From Arthrobacter sp. MYb213 (lineage in GTDB: Bacteria; Actinomycetota; Actinomycetes; Actinomycetales; Micrococcaceae), in assembly GCF_002979915.1 (NCBI RefSeq), contig NZ_PCQA01000003.1:496001-560000 (forward strand): DNA of 64,000 nucleotides, in the 5' to 3' direction. The notes beneath the pieces were generated by a model. It was not told the DNA's origin and searched no databases. It saw nothing but the letters and a program-made list of their open reading frames with translations. Position numbers and translations under genes: made by a program. Numbering within the stretch: the stretch's first letter is position 1; the number at the start of each line of letters is the position of its first letter. Positions 34,821-43,992 of the stretch are shown in pieces.

Positions 34821-34942
34821 AACTCAACAGTATTCTGACCGGTCTGCTGATAACACCGAGAGATCCGTAGAAGAAAGGTAGGGAAAACCCGAAGAAATTG
34901 TTGGGACTATCTCTGAAGATCAAGAAAGCGCAAGATAGTGCC

Positions 34943-35551
34943 ATGGAATCTATCATTCAGAGGCCCGTTGAGGAGGCTGCGCAATGGGAAGTCCTGCCGG
35001 TAACGCCGGAACGATTCGAAGACTTCGCGACGGTACTTAATCCCATGGGGCGCGAAAAGCACTGTTGGTGTTTATCTCACCGTTTAGGCGCCAAGGAGAT
35101 CGAGCAGTTAGGTGCGGCAAACCGCGTCGACGCGATGCGTTCTTTGAGCGCCGAACCCATCGCACCTGGTGTTGTGGCCTATAAGGACGGTGTACCGGTA
35201 GGTTGGTGCAGTATTAGTCCCCGGAAGCAGATTCCTTTACTGGAGCGTTCAAAGCTCATTCGTGCGGTGGATGACGTGCCGGTGTGGAGCATTATCTGTG
35301 TGGTGGTGCGAAGCGGTTATCGCCGCCAGGGGGTCACCACCCACATGCTCGAAGGGGCATTGAACTATGCGAAACAACTAGGTGCCCCGGCCGTCGAAGC
35401 ATACCCCGTGGATCCCGAAGGGCGCATGGATCTGACCATGGCTTTTGTTGGCACGCGCAAGATGTTCGAGGCGGTGGGCTTCGAGGTCATCGGTGTCACC
35501 GATGCGGTGGCCAGCAGAATGCCGCGACTGATCATGCGCAAGACTTTCTAG
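34943..35551 (+). CDS. GNAT-family N-acetyltransferase
   Basis: About 202 residues. The acetyl-CoA motif A is seen in CVVVRSGYRRQGVTTHMLEG near 120-140. An N-terminal region with CWCLSHR is found in a subgroup of actinobacterial GNATs. I chose ATG 34943; the frame also extends to 34898. No neighbour hints at the substrate. Confidence 0.8.
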   Translation: MESIIQRPVEEAAQWEVLPVTPERFEDFATVLNPMGREKHCWCLSHRLGAKEIEQLGAANRVDAMRSLSAEPIAPGVVAYKDGVPVGWCSISPRKQIPLLERSKLIRAVDDVPVWSIICVVVRSGYRRQGVTTHMLEGALNYAKQLGAPAVEAYPVDPEGRMDLTMAFVGTRKMFEAVGFEVIGVTDAVASRMPRLIMRKTF

Positions 35552-35856
35552 TACGGTTCTTCCGCGTCGTAGATGCTGACCGGGCTCGATTTGCTTGAAA
35601 ATAATCGCCTCGTCAATTTACTGGATCACTCGTTCATAGGCAGTGTCGGAACGGCCTGGTGACTGACAGACTGCGCATAGCACCATCCTTTGATCGCTGT
35701 GAGTTGTGGATAAGAGGAGCACAGTTCGCGCGGTCCCGTCCTTGGGCACTAATATTACGATCACTGGTAAGACCGGAGAACCTAGTAGAAATATCAACAT
35801 AAATAGTGTTGTGTGGGTCATATCACTGGCATACCTGATGACCCGATGGAGAACTC
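35552..35856. other. Leader region of the ABC importer operon
   Basis: 305 bp without a gene. It holds CTGGTAAGACCGG (35764-35776), a near match to the GntR-type TGGTNNGACCA motif, and an inverted repeat GGGTCAT (35815-35821) / ATGACCC (35838-35844) about 14 bp before the start codon of the binding protein. Confidence 0.55.
35764..35776. promoter_or_regulatory. Near-consensus GntR-type operator
   Basis: CTGGTAAGACCGG is one base from TGGTNNGACCA. A perfect version sits upstream of the aldehyde dehydrogenase operon at 45477, which includes a FadR-type GntR gene, so shared control is possible. Confidence 0.4.
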
Positions 35857-37377
35857 ATGAGCGCGAAAAAGAACTACGTCCGCCTGGCCGCGGTAGTCAT
35901 GGCTGGTTCGCTAGCCCTCACCGCCTGTTCGGCTGGTTCCGGAGGTGGAAGCGCTGACGGAACTGAAGCCAAAACCGGAGTGACCCTCGCGCTTACCGGA
36001 GAACCGGTCAACCTAGACTTCACCACGACAGCGGGTGCAGCAATTCCCCAAGCGCTGATGTCCAACGTATATGAGGGCCTCGTAGAGATCGACCAAGATG
36101 GCGAAATCCAGCCACTACTGGCCGAGTCATGGGAACTAAGCAACGGCAATAAGACCTACACCTTTAAACTTCGTGAGGGAGCCACCTTCTCCAACGGTGA
36201 AGTCTTCACCGCAGATGACGTGAAGTTCAGTATCGAACGCGTGAAGTCTGATGCCTGGGTTTCCAGTCTGAAAAAGAAGATGGACATCGTCGATTCCGTC
36301 AAGGTCAACAGCGATACCGAAGTAGCTATCACGTTGAAGAAGCCGAGTAACGCTTGGCTCTTCGACATGGGAACTTTAGTTGGTGCGATATTTGATCCCA
36401 GTGGTGTGGAAGACCTCGCGAATAAGGCCATCGGCACCGGCCCATACGCCATCGACGCGTGGAACCGCGGTCAATCCATAGATTTTGTCACCCGTGATGA
36501 CTACTGGGGTGAAAAGCCAGCGGTCGAAACCGCGACACTGCGCTACTTTGCCGACGCGGTGGCCACCACCAACGCCCTGCAGTCCGGGGACGTGGATGTC
36601 GTTTACAACATGCAGTCACCGGAGCTACTCTCCAGCTTTGAATCAGATCCCAAGTACCAGGTGCTTGATGGAACCTCCAACGGTGAAATCATCTTGTCAA
36701 TGAACAACAAGAAGGCGCCGTTTGATGACAAACGCGTTCGCCAGGCAGTGATGTACGCGATTGATCGCCAAGCGGTCATTGACACCGCATGGAATGGCTA
36801 CGGGACAAAGGTTGGCGGACCGGTCCCAACCACGGACCCATACTATGAAGACCTCAACGACGTGTACCCGCATGATCCTGCCAAGGCGAAAGCCTTGCTC
36901 AAGGATGCCGGAGTGGAAAACCTGAACATCACCTTCACCGTTCCCACCCGGCCATACGCCACCGCAGTCTCGGAAATCGTAGTTTCACAGCTCGCAGACG
37001 TGGGCATCAATGCGAAAATCGAATCTGCCGAATTCCCAGCAGTGTGGCTTGATGAGGTCTTCACCAAGAAGGACTACCAAATGTCGGTGGTGCTCGCCGT
37101 GGAAAGCCGCGATGTGTTGGCGATGTTCAACAACCCGGACTACTACCTGGGTTATGACAACTCAAAGATCAAGGACATCGCCGCCCAAGCCGATGCCGCA
37201 GATGAGGCAGGTTACGTCTCGGGGATGAAGAAGGTGGTGCGCACCATCGTGGATGACGCAGCCGCCGATACGCTGTTCATCTTCCCCAACATTGTGGTGG
37301 CCGACGCGAATGTCACCGGCATTCCGGCGAACTCCGTGACCGAAGCGTTGGATCTGACAAATTTCGGTTGGAAGTAG
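35857..37377 (+). CDS. Oligopeptide-type ABC substrate-binding lipoprotein
   Basis: 506 residues, solute-binding family 5 (Dpp/Opp/nickel). Lipobox LALTACSAG with Cys24 for lipid anchoring, and the family core EPVNLDFTTTAG and NGDVDVVYNM-type blocks. It captures a peptide or amide compound outside the membrane. First gene of an operon with two permeases, a fused ATPase and an amidase; the amidase points to an amide or peptide-like ligand. Confidence 0.9.
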   Translation: MSAKKNYVRLAAVVMAGSLALTACSAGSGGGSADGTEAKTGVTLALTGEPVNLDFTTTAGAAIPQALMSNVYEGLVEIDQDGEIQPLLAESWELSNGNKTYTFKLREGATFSNGEVFTADDVKFSIERVKSDAWVSSLKKKMDIVDSVKVNSDTEVAITLKKPSNAWLFDMGTLVGAIFDPSGVEDLANKAIGTGPYAIDAWNRGQSIDFVTRDDYWGEKPAVETATLRYFADAVATTNALQSGDVDVVYNMQSPELLSSFESDPKYQVLDGTSNGEIILSMNNKKAPFDDKRVRQAVMYAIDRQAVIDTAWNGYGTKVGGPVPTTDPYYEDLNDVYPHDPAKAKALLKDAGVENLNITFTVPTRPYATAVSEIVVSQLADVGINAKIESAEFPAVWLDEVFTKKDYQMSVVLAVESRDVLAMFNNPDYYLGYDNSKIKDIAAQADAADEAGYVSGMKKVVRTIVDDAAADTLFIFPNIVVADANVTGIPANSVTEALDLTNFGWK

Positions 37378-37408
37378 TCCACTAGCAAGCCGACCGGAAG
37401 AGACACTT

Positions 37409-38356
37409 TTGGGTATCCGTTTACTGATCAACCTCGTGAGATTTGTTGTCACCTATGTGATTGCTACGGTGGCGGTGTTCTTATTCATGCGCGCTATTCC
37501 GGGAGACCCGGCTCAGATCGCGTTGGGTGTGAACGCCACCCCGGAGCTCCTGGCAAAAACACGAGCCGAATTCGGTACGGACCGTCCACTCGTTGTGCAG
37601 TACTTCGACTGGGCCCTGGGGTTACCCTTCGGCGACTTTGGAACCTCCTATGTCACCAGGCAAGACATCAGTCCACTGATTATCGACAGGGTTCAGGTCA
37701 GCCTGATCCTTGTCATCCTGGCCATGATTGTGGCCCTGGCGATTGCTATTCCCTTTGGCACCTATGCGGCGGTGAAACACCGTAATCCCAGCGGAATTAT
37801 CGTCAGTGGGATCAGCCAGTTAGGGGTAGCCATCCCCAACTTCTTGGCCGGAATCTTGCTGGTGGTGGTTTTTGCCGTGGGGTTAGGCTGGTTGCCTGCC
37901 AACGGGTGGACTCCACCGGGCAAAGACTTCTCAGATTTTGCTTCCCGTGTGGTGCTGCCGGTACTAGCTCTGGCCTCGGTACAGGGAGCAATCCTGACCC
38001 GCTATGTTCGCTCGGCGGTAATGGAAGTGATGAGTGAAGACTATCTACGTACCGCCAGATCCAAGGGGCTTGGCAAACTGGAGTCGCTGATCAAACACGG
38101 TTTACGCAACGCCTCAATTCCGGTGCTCACGGTGACCAGCGTGCAATTAGCCGCGCTGATCATTGGTGCGGTGGTAATTGAACGGGTCTTCGTGATCCCC
38201 GGGTTGGGTTCGATGTTATTGGACGCGGTAGGCAACCGTGATCTGCTCACCGTGCAATCAGTGGTGATGGTTTTGGTCGCGATCACCTTGATCATCAACC
38301 TGGTCGTGGACGTGCTCTACACCGTGCTGGATCCACGAATTCGAAAGGGCGCGTAA
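37409..38356 (+). CDS. ABC permease, DppB-like
   Basis: 315 residues, six helices, TTG start. The EAA coupling loop appears as LIKHGLRNASIPVLT near 230. N-terminal FLFMRAIPGDPAQIALG is typical of DppB/OppB. It forms the first permease half, and its stop overlaps the next permease start by 1 bp. Confidence 0.92.
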   Translation: MGIRLLINLVRFVVTYVIATVAVFLFMRAIPGDPAQIALGVNATPELLAKTRAEFGTDRPLVVQYFDWALGLPFGDFGTSYVTRQDISPLIIDRVQVSLILVILAMIVALAIAIPFGTYAAVKHRNPSGIIVSGISQLGVAIPNFLAGILLVVVFAVGLGWLPANGWTPPGKDFSDFASRVVLPVLALASVQGAILTRYVRSAVMEVMSEDYLRTARSKGLGKLESLIKHGLRNASIPVLTVTSVQLAALIIGAVVIERVFVIPGLGSMLLDAVGNRDLLTVQSVVMVLVAITLIINLVVDVLYTVLDPRIRKGA

Positions 38357-39207
38357 TGGCCGAGGAACAATTTTTAGCGACAAAAACTCGCCGTAAATTC
38401 TCACCCACCCTCATTATTGGTGCGATCTTGGTGGCAGTCGTGGTCATTGCCGCCTTGGTCTCCTTTATCTGGACGCCGTATAACCCGGTGCAAGCTTTCC
38501 CCGCGGACCGCCTGCAAGGTTCAAGCGCAGCTCACCTGATGGGCACCGACAGGTACGGGCGCGACGTCTTCTCCGGAATTCTTTATGGCGCCCGTATCAC
38601 CTTGATGGTGGGGTTGGTGGCGGTGGGCATTGCCCTGCTAATCGGCACTCCGCTAGGCATCTTGGCAGGAATGCGTCGGGGCATCACCGAAGAAGTCACC
38701 ATGCGCGGCGCCGACATTCTGTTAGCTTTCCCCGCCCTTTTGGTGGCCATCATGTTTGGTGCGGTCTTTGGGGCAAGTACGCTGACCGCGATGCTCGCTA
38801 TCGGTATTGGTTCCATCCCCGGTTTTGCCCGAGTGGCACGCAGTGGAACCTTGCAGGTGATGAGCACCGAATACATCATGGCGGCCAGAGCCTCCAGCCA
38901 GAGTTCTTGGCGTATTGCTCGGCGCCATGTAATGCCAAATATTGTCGGCATGGTGGTGGTCCAGTGTTCGGTGTCCTTCGCCATCGCGGTACTGGCAGAA
39001 GCGGCGCTATCTTTCCTTGGGTTGGGTACGCCGCCTCCGGTACCTTCCTGGGGTCGCATGCTTCAAGAATCCCAGCAGTTCCTTGGCACCTTCCCAATGC
39101 TTGCCGTCTGGCCGGGATCCGCCATCGCGATTGCGGTGCTTGGCTTCACGCTCCTTGGCGACGGTCTGCGCGACCGCTTTGACCCGAAACTGAACGGAGA
39201 ACGCTGA
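38356..39207 (+). CDS. ABC permease, DppC-like
   Basis: 283 residues. One N-terminal helix, then the conserved LMGTDRYGRDVFSGILYG of DppC/OppC near 55, and an EAA loop SSWRIARRHVMPNIVG near 180. It pairs with the upstream DppB-like permease and is followed 2 bp later by the ATPase gene. Confidence 0.93.
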   Translation: MAEEQFLATKTRRKFSPTLIIGAILVAVVVIAALVSFIWTPYNPVQAFPADRLQGSSAAHLMGTDRYGRDVFSGILYGARITLMVGLVAVGIALLIGTPLGILAGMRRGITEEVTMRGADILLAFPALLVAIMFGAVFGASTLTAMLAIGIGSIPGFARVARSGTLQVMSTEYIMAARASSQSSWRIARRHVMPNIVGMVVVQCSVSFAIAVLAEAALSFLGLGTPPPVPSWGRMLQESQQFLGTFPMLAVWPGSAIAIAVLGFTLLGDGLRDRFDPKLNGER

Positions 39208-39209
39208 GC

Positions 39210-40970
39210 GTGGATATACAGCAGAAGGCCGCTGGCCTGATTGAGGTCAAAAATCTCACCATCAGCACCAAAGCCCGGACCCTAGTCAGCAACTTTAACC
39301 TGAGTATGCAACCCGGCGACCGGGTGGGACTCATCGGCGAATCCGGGTCGGGTAAGTCAATGACCGCTTCGGCGCTTATGGGATTACTACCTGAGGGCGT
39401 CAGCGCCCAAGGCTCCATCAGCTTTGCAGGACACGACGGAAACCTCGTGGACGCCAGCGACAGGCAGTGGCAAAAGATCCGTGGCAAAGAAATGACTATG
39501 GTCTTCCAAGAACCACTGACCGCGCTGAACCCACTGATGAAGGTGGGCCCACAAGTCGCTGAAATCATGACCAGCCACAAAACAGTCGCTTCCCGCTCCG
39601 CAGCGCGCGAGCGCGCCGTTCAAATGCTGGAATCGGTCAAACTACCGGACCCACAACGCGCCGCACGTGCCTACCCACACCAACTTTCCGGTGGGCAACG
39701 TCAACGCGCCATGCTGGCCATGGCATTGGCAAACAACCCAGGACTGCTGATCTGCGACGAGCCGACCACCGCCCTGGATGTCACCGTGCAACGCCAAGTC
39801 CTTGACCTGATCTTAGAGTCGGTGACCGACATGGGAACCGGGTTGCTCTTTATCACCCATGACCTCTCGGTGGTTGCCAACGTCTGTGACCGAGTCCTGG
39901 TAATGAATGATGGACAGGTAGTGGAGGAGGGGAGTACCGAACAGGTCTTCACCAACCCACAGCATCCTTACACTCGGGGACTTCTGGCCGCCTCAGATCT
40001 GAACGCCACCGATGAACAGGGCAGGCTCTTCACCGTAGCCTCGGCCGCCGCCTACGTTCCGCCTACCGTCAACGAAGCTCAGCCGATGGTTTCCGCCGAG
40101 CCCGTGGTGGTGCTCGAAGAGCGCAGCGAAACCGACGCGACGCCCGCAAGCTCCAGCGAGGACGAACCGGTGATCAGCGTCAAAGATCTGCACCGCAGTT
40201 ACCCCGTGGCCCGCTCCACACTCTTTGGAAAACCCTCACAGGTCCACGCACTACGTGGCCTATCTTTTGACGTGGCCACCGGGCAACGCTTTGGTGTGGT
40301 CGGGGAATCAGGATCCGGCAAATCAACGCTGCTACGTATCTTGGCAGGCCTAGACCAGCCCACCTCGGGCAGCGTAAAAGTTGCCGGTAACCAGATTAAC
40401 GGGGCGAAGGAACGCGACCTGGTGCAACTGCGTCAGCAGCTGCAAATCGTCTTCCAAGACCCTATGGGATCTCTAGACCCGCGCATGCGGGTCCGTGACA
40501 TTATTGCCGAACCGCTACTCGCGCCGGGACAAAAGGTGGACAGCGCACGGCAACGCAAACTGGTGGCCGAGATGTTGGGGTCCGTCGGGTTGCCACAGGA
40601 TGCGGCCGAACGTTTCCCGCACCAGTTCTCCGGTGGCCAACGCCAACGTATCTCGATTGCCCGCGCCTTGATCTGTGAACCCCGGGTGCTGGTGGCCGAT
40701 GAGCCGGTCAGCGCCTTGGATGTTTCGGTGCGTGCCCAGGTGCTCAACCTGCTCTCGGATCTGGTCGATGACTATCAGCTGACCCTCGTATTTGTCTCCC
40801 ACGACCTGGGGGTCGTGCGCCATCTGTGCGACAACGTGGTGGTGATGACCAACGGACAAATCGTGGAAAGCGGGAGTACCGAGCAAATTTACGAGCATCC
40901 ACAACATGACTACACCCGCACCCTGGTTAACTCCTCGATGTCGCTTCGCAACGAATTGTCCCTGCGCTAG
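39210..40970 (+). CDS. Fused dual-ATPase of peptide ABC importer (DppDF-like)
   Basis: 586 residues with two complete nucleotide-binding domains. The first has Walker A GESGSGKSM (43-51), signature LSGGQRQRAM and Walker B LLICDEPTTALDV; the second, from ~325, has VVGESGSGKST, FSGGQRQRIS and VLVADEPVSALDV. Each shows the Dpp/Opp C-terminal extension with HPYTRGLL and HDYTRTLV. It powers the two permeases. A GTG is the start. Fusion of DppD and DppF into one chain is common in actinobacteria. Confidence 0.94.
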   Translation: MDIQQKAAGLIEVKNLTISTKARTLVSNFNLSMQPGDRVGLIGESGSGKSMTASALMGLLPEGVSAQGSISFAGHDGNLVDASDRQWQKIRGKEMTMVFQEPLTALNPLMKVGPQVAEIMTSHKTVASRSAARERAVQMLESVKLPDPQRAARAYPHQLSGGQRQRAMLAMALANNPGLLICDEPTTALDVTVQRQVLDLILESVTDMGTGLLFITHDLSVVANVCDRVLVMNDGQVVEEGSTEQVFTNPQHPYTRGLLAASDLNATDEQGRLFTVASAAAYVPPTVNEAQPMVSAEPVVVLEERSETDATPASSSEDEPVISVKDLHRSYPVARSTLFGKPSQVHALRGLSFDVATGQRFGVVGESGSGKSTLLRILAGLDQPTSGSVKVAGNQINGAKERDLVQLRQQLQIVFQDPMGSLDPRMRVRDIIAEPLLAPGQKVDSARQRKLVAEMLGSVGLPQDAAERFPHQFSGGQRQRISIARALICEPRVLVADEPVSALDVSVRAQVLNLLSDLVDDYQLTLVFVSHDLGVVRHLCDNVVVMTNGQIVESGSTEQIYEHPQHDYTRTLVNSSMSLRNELSLR

Positions 40971-40998
40971 CACTTCGCGCTTACCGTGAAAGGTCCCC

Positions 40999-42414
40999 AT
41001 GTCTCAGCTCTCCGACCCCAGCACCGCCCTGCACCAACTGAGCGCCCGAGAGCTGGGCAACGCATACGCGGCCAAGGAACTTTCCCCGGTTGAGGTCGCC
41101 GGCGCGGTGATCCAACGCATTCAAGAGCGCGAGCCGGTACTGAACGCGATGTACCGCTTTGACCCGGAAGATATTCTGCACCAAGCACGGCGCAGTGAGA
41201 AACGCTGGGCTAACGGGACCGAACGTGGGGTGCTCGATGGTGTTCCGGCCACCGTGAAGGAAAACGTGGCCCGTGCGGGAATCCCGATGCCCTCCGGCAC
41301 CGCCCTGCCCAACCCGAAGGTGCCTACACACAACGCGCCAATCACCGACCGAATCTTAGAAGCCGGCGCCATCATCTTGGGTTCCACCACGATGCCGGAC
41401 TGGGGGATGTTGTCCTCCGGAGTCTCCAGCCTGCATGGGATTTCACGCAGTGCCTGGAATCCGGCGTGGACCACCGGAGGGTCAAGTGCCGGGGCCGGAT
41501 CTGCTGCGGCTGCCGGATACGGTCCTTTACATATAGGAACAGATATTGGCGGTTCTATCCGGCTACCCGGTGGCTGGCAGGGGCTAGCCACGCTTAAACC
41601 TAGTGCTGGTCTGATCCCGCTAGACGCCCCATATCTGGGTCGGGCCGCCGGACCTTTGGGGCGCAGCGTGGATGACATTGCGTTATTCATGTCCATCCTC
41701 GGCCAACCAGATGTGCGCGACTACACCGCGAGGCCTTACCCAGCACAAGACTGGGCTGGCAGTCTCTCGGGCGTGGCTTCACTCAACATTGCGCTCCATA
41801 CCGAGGCTAATGCCGGCTCTGCGGTACAACCAGAAGTATTGGCCGCGGTGCAGGAAGTCGCTTCTCTCTTTGCCCAGGCAGGGGCAACCGTGCAAACCCT
41901 TGACCCATTTATCACTCAAGAGATGCTCGACCGCTTGGACAGGTTTTGGCGCACCCGGTCGTGGGCGGACTACCGCGAACTGTCGGCAGAAAACCAGACC
42001 AAGGTCTTGGACTACATTGTTGCCTGGTGCACCGTAGGCTCCACCTTTGATGGGGCAGATACCATCAGAAACTTTGGTGCCATAGACCAAATGCAACAGG
42101 CGACCATCGCTGCGACTTCCGGCTTTGATCTGGTGATCTCCCCGGTCTCCCCAATGCCCGCATTTCCCGCCGAGCAGCCGATGCCGGTGGTAGATCCACT
42201 AGCAACCATGAGCCACATTGCCTTCACCGTGCCCTACAACATGTCCGGTCAGCCGGCGGCCACGGTGAACTGCGGGTTCACCAGTGAGGGCAAACCTATC
42301 GGCGTGCAGCTCTCCGGTCCGGTGGGCGCCGATGCGGCGGTGCTGCAGGCAGCACGCTGGTATGAAACTCACCGTCCGGCCAGCGCCAGCCCGTTATGGG
42401 ACACCCTGGACTAA
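40999..42414 (+). CDS. Amidase-signature hydrolase
   Basis: 471 residues with the Ser-cisSer-Lys triad: Lys87 (GVPATVKEN), cis-Ser161 in WTTGGSSAGAGSA and the nucleophile Ser185 in GTDIGGSIRLP. Such amidases hydrolyse amide bonds of small molecules, for example indole-acetamide, nylon oligomers or peptides. It is last in the importer operon, 28 bp after the ATPase gene, so it likely degrades the imported compound. It converges with the GntR gene, sharing 4 bp at the stop codons. Confidence 0.9.
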   Translation: MSQLSDPSTALHQLSARELGNAYAAKELSPVEVAGAVIQRIQEREPVLNAMYRFDPEDILHQARRSEKRWANGTERGVLDGVPATVKENVARAGIPMPSGTALPNPKVPTHNAPITDRILEAGAIILGSTTMPDWGMLSSGVSSLHGISRSAWNPAWTTGGSSAGAGSAAAAGYGPLHIGTDIGGSIRLPGGWQGLATLKPSAGLIPLDAPYLGRAAGPLGRSVDDIALFMSILGQPDVRDYTARPYPAQDWAGSLSGVASLNIALHTEANAGSAVQPEVLAAVQEVASLFAQAGATVQTLDPFITQEMLDRLDRFWRTRSWADYRELSAENQTKVLDYIVAWCTVGSTFDGADTIRNFGAIDQMQQATIAATSGFDLVISPVSPMPAFPAEQPMPVVDPLATMSHIAFTVPYNMSGQPAATVNCGFTSEGKPIGVQLSGPVGADAAVLQAARWYETHRPASASPLWDTLD

Positions 42415-43181
42415 ACGCTGTCCGGGCTACCAAATGAGGCCAGCGCTGCCAAAGCATCGCGCTGGTCAGCGGGCACCAGATGAGCGTAGTACTCAAAGAG
42501 GCTACTACGGGCCAGATGCTCGGCAAGATGCGCGTCCCGATCTCGAATCGCGTTGAACACCTTCTGGTGGTGCTCGATGGTGCGCGCCATCAGCGCCTCA
42601 TCATCACTACTTTCTTCGATAGTCCGCGCAATGAGCTGCTCGATAGATTGCCGCACCGCCGCAGCAGAGATGTGTAACAGCGTGTGCCCACTGGCCTTCG
42701 CCACCACCTCATGAAAATCGAGGTCGGCCCGGCTGAACGCTGCCTGGCCTTGTGGTCGTGCCGTACCCATGAGCGTTATCGTCCGTTCGAGCTGTACTAG
42801 GTCTGCATCGCTACGTCGAATGGCCGCCAACGAATTCGCCGAGGACTCCAAGGTCATCCGATAAATCAACAGATCCACCAGACTAGAAGCCGAGGTGTGG
42901 GTCAAATGGGTGATCAGCTTGCCCAGCGGAGCCGGACTTGGGCTAAGTACCAGAGCACCGCGTGGATCTCCCGGGCGCGAGGCAATGAGACCGTTGGATT
43001 CAAGCACCCGCATGGCCTCACGTACCGTCGAGCGACCGACCTGGAATTGGGTTACCAGTTCGCGCTCGCCGGGCAACCGATCACCAACCTTCAATTCCCC
43101 AGAAAGTACGCGTGTTTCAACGTGGCTCACGATCGCTTCAAAGGCTCGTGGTTTGGCCGGGCTTCGTGGAAGCTGCGACAT
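42411..43181 (-). CDS. FadR-type GntR regulator (FCD)
   Basis: About 256 residues. Winged helix with FQVGRSTVREAMRVLESNGL near 55, then an FCD domain with metal-ligand style DLDFHEVVAKASGH near 155 and HQKVFNAIRDRD near 215. I chose ATG 43181, 10 bp after the SDR gene stop, since the upstream extension lies inside that gene. It is last in an operon with an SDR and aldehyde dehydrogenase; the palindrome at 45477 is its probable operator. Confidence 0.88.
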   Translation of the reverse strand: MSQLPRSPAKPRAFEAIVSHVETRVLSGELKVGDRLPGERELVTQFQVGRSTVREAMRVLESNGLIASRPGDPRGALVLSPSPAPLGKLITHLTHTSASSLVDLLIYRMTLESSANSLAAIRRSDADLVQLERTITLMGTARPQGQAAFSRADLDFHEVVAKASGHTLLHISAAAVRQSIEQLIARTIEESSDDEALMARTIEHHQKVFNAIRDRDAHLAEHLARSSLFEYYAHLVPADQRDALAALASFGSPDSV

Positions 43182-43191
43182 CTGTGAGCGC

Positions 43192-43962
43192 CTATTCCGG
43201 TGGGTTGTAGCGGCCATCGATGGCGGTCCACCCACCATCCACGGTCAGCACCGACCCGGTCACAAAGCTGGAAGCCTGCGAGGCCAGATACACGATGGCC
43301 CCGGCCATCTCCTCGGGTTTCGCCCAGCGGCCCAACGCACTCTTGGACGCATACGCGTTGTACCACTCTTTGTCTGCGCTGATTTGAGCGGTCAGCGGGG
43401 TTTCCACCACACCCGGGGCAACCACATTCACCCGCACACCCTGGGGCCCAAACTCGGCCGCTGCGGTCCGCACCAGCTGCACCAACGCCGCCTTGGTGGC
43501 CGCATAAACACTCTGTCCCGGTTCCACCACGGACGCCCGAATAGAGGCGATTCCGATGATTGACCCACCACCATTTTCTGCCAGCCGCGGAGCAAAAGCC
43601 TGAATCAGCGCGAAAGAAGCGCGCAGGTTCAGATTCACCACCTGATCAAATTCCTCCATCGTGTAATCCACGATTCTTTTGCGCACATTCATCGCGGCGG
43701 TAAACACCAACGCGGTGATGTCCTTAAACTCTGCAGCGGTGGCTTTCACCGCCTCATGATCAAGCACGTCTAATTCGAGCACGGTCGGTGCCGTTCCCAG
43801 CAGTTGCGCGGTCTCTTGGGCCGCCAACACATTGCGGTCCGCGCAGATCACCTGCGCGCCGTGGGCTCCCAAAGCAAGGGCGGCCTCGCGTCCGATCCCA
43901 CTGCCCGCGCCGATCACCAATACGCGCTGGCCGGAAAATTCAAAAAGCTGGGTGTAATCCAT
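43192..43962 (-). CDS. SDR-family oxidoreductase
   Basis: 256 residues. Rossmann nucleotide loop VIGAGSGIGREAAL near residue 18, catalytic Tyr-Lys in SVYAATKAAL near 160 and the FabG-like C-terminal GSVLTVDGGWTAIDG. Probably NAD(P)-dependent alcohol or hydroxy-acid oxidation or keto reduction. In an operon with an aldehyde dehydrogenase upstream (30 bp) and a GntR downstream (10 bp), which suggests oxidation of an alcohol and then aldehyde. Confidence 0.9.
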   Translation of the reverse strand: MDYTQLFEFSGQRVLVIGAGSGIGREAALALGAHGAQVICADRNVLAAQETAQLLGTAPTVLELDVLDHEAVKATAAEFKDITALVFTAAMNVRKRIVDYTMEEFDQVVNLNLRASFALIQAFAPRLAENGGGSIIGIASIRASVVEPGQSVYAATKAALVQLVRTAAAEFGPQGVRVNVVAPGVVETPLTAQISADKEWYNAYASKSALGRWAKPEEMAGAIVYLASQASSFVTGSVLTVDGGWTAIDGRYNPPE

Positions 43963-43992
43963 CGGTGCTTACCTACTTTCGAAACGTTATGC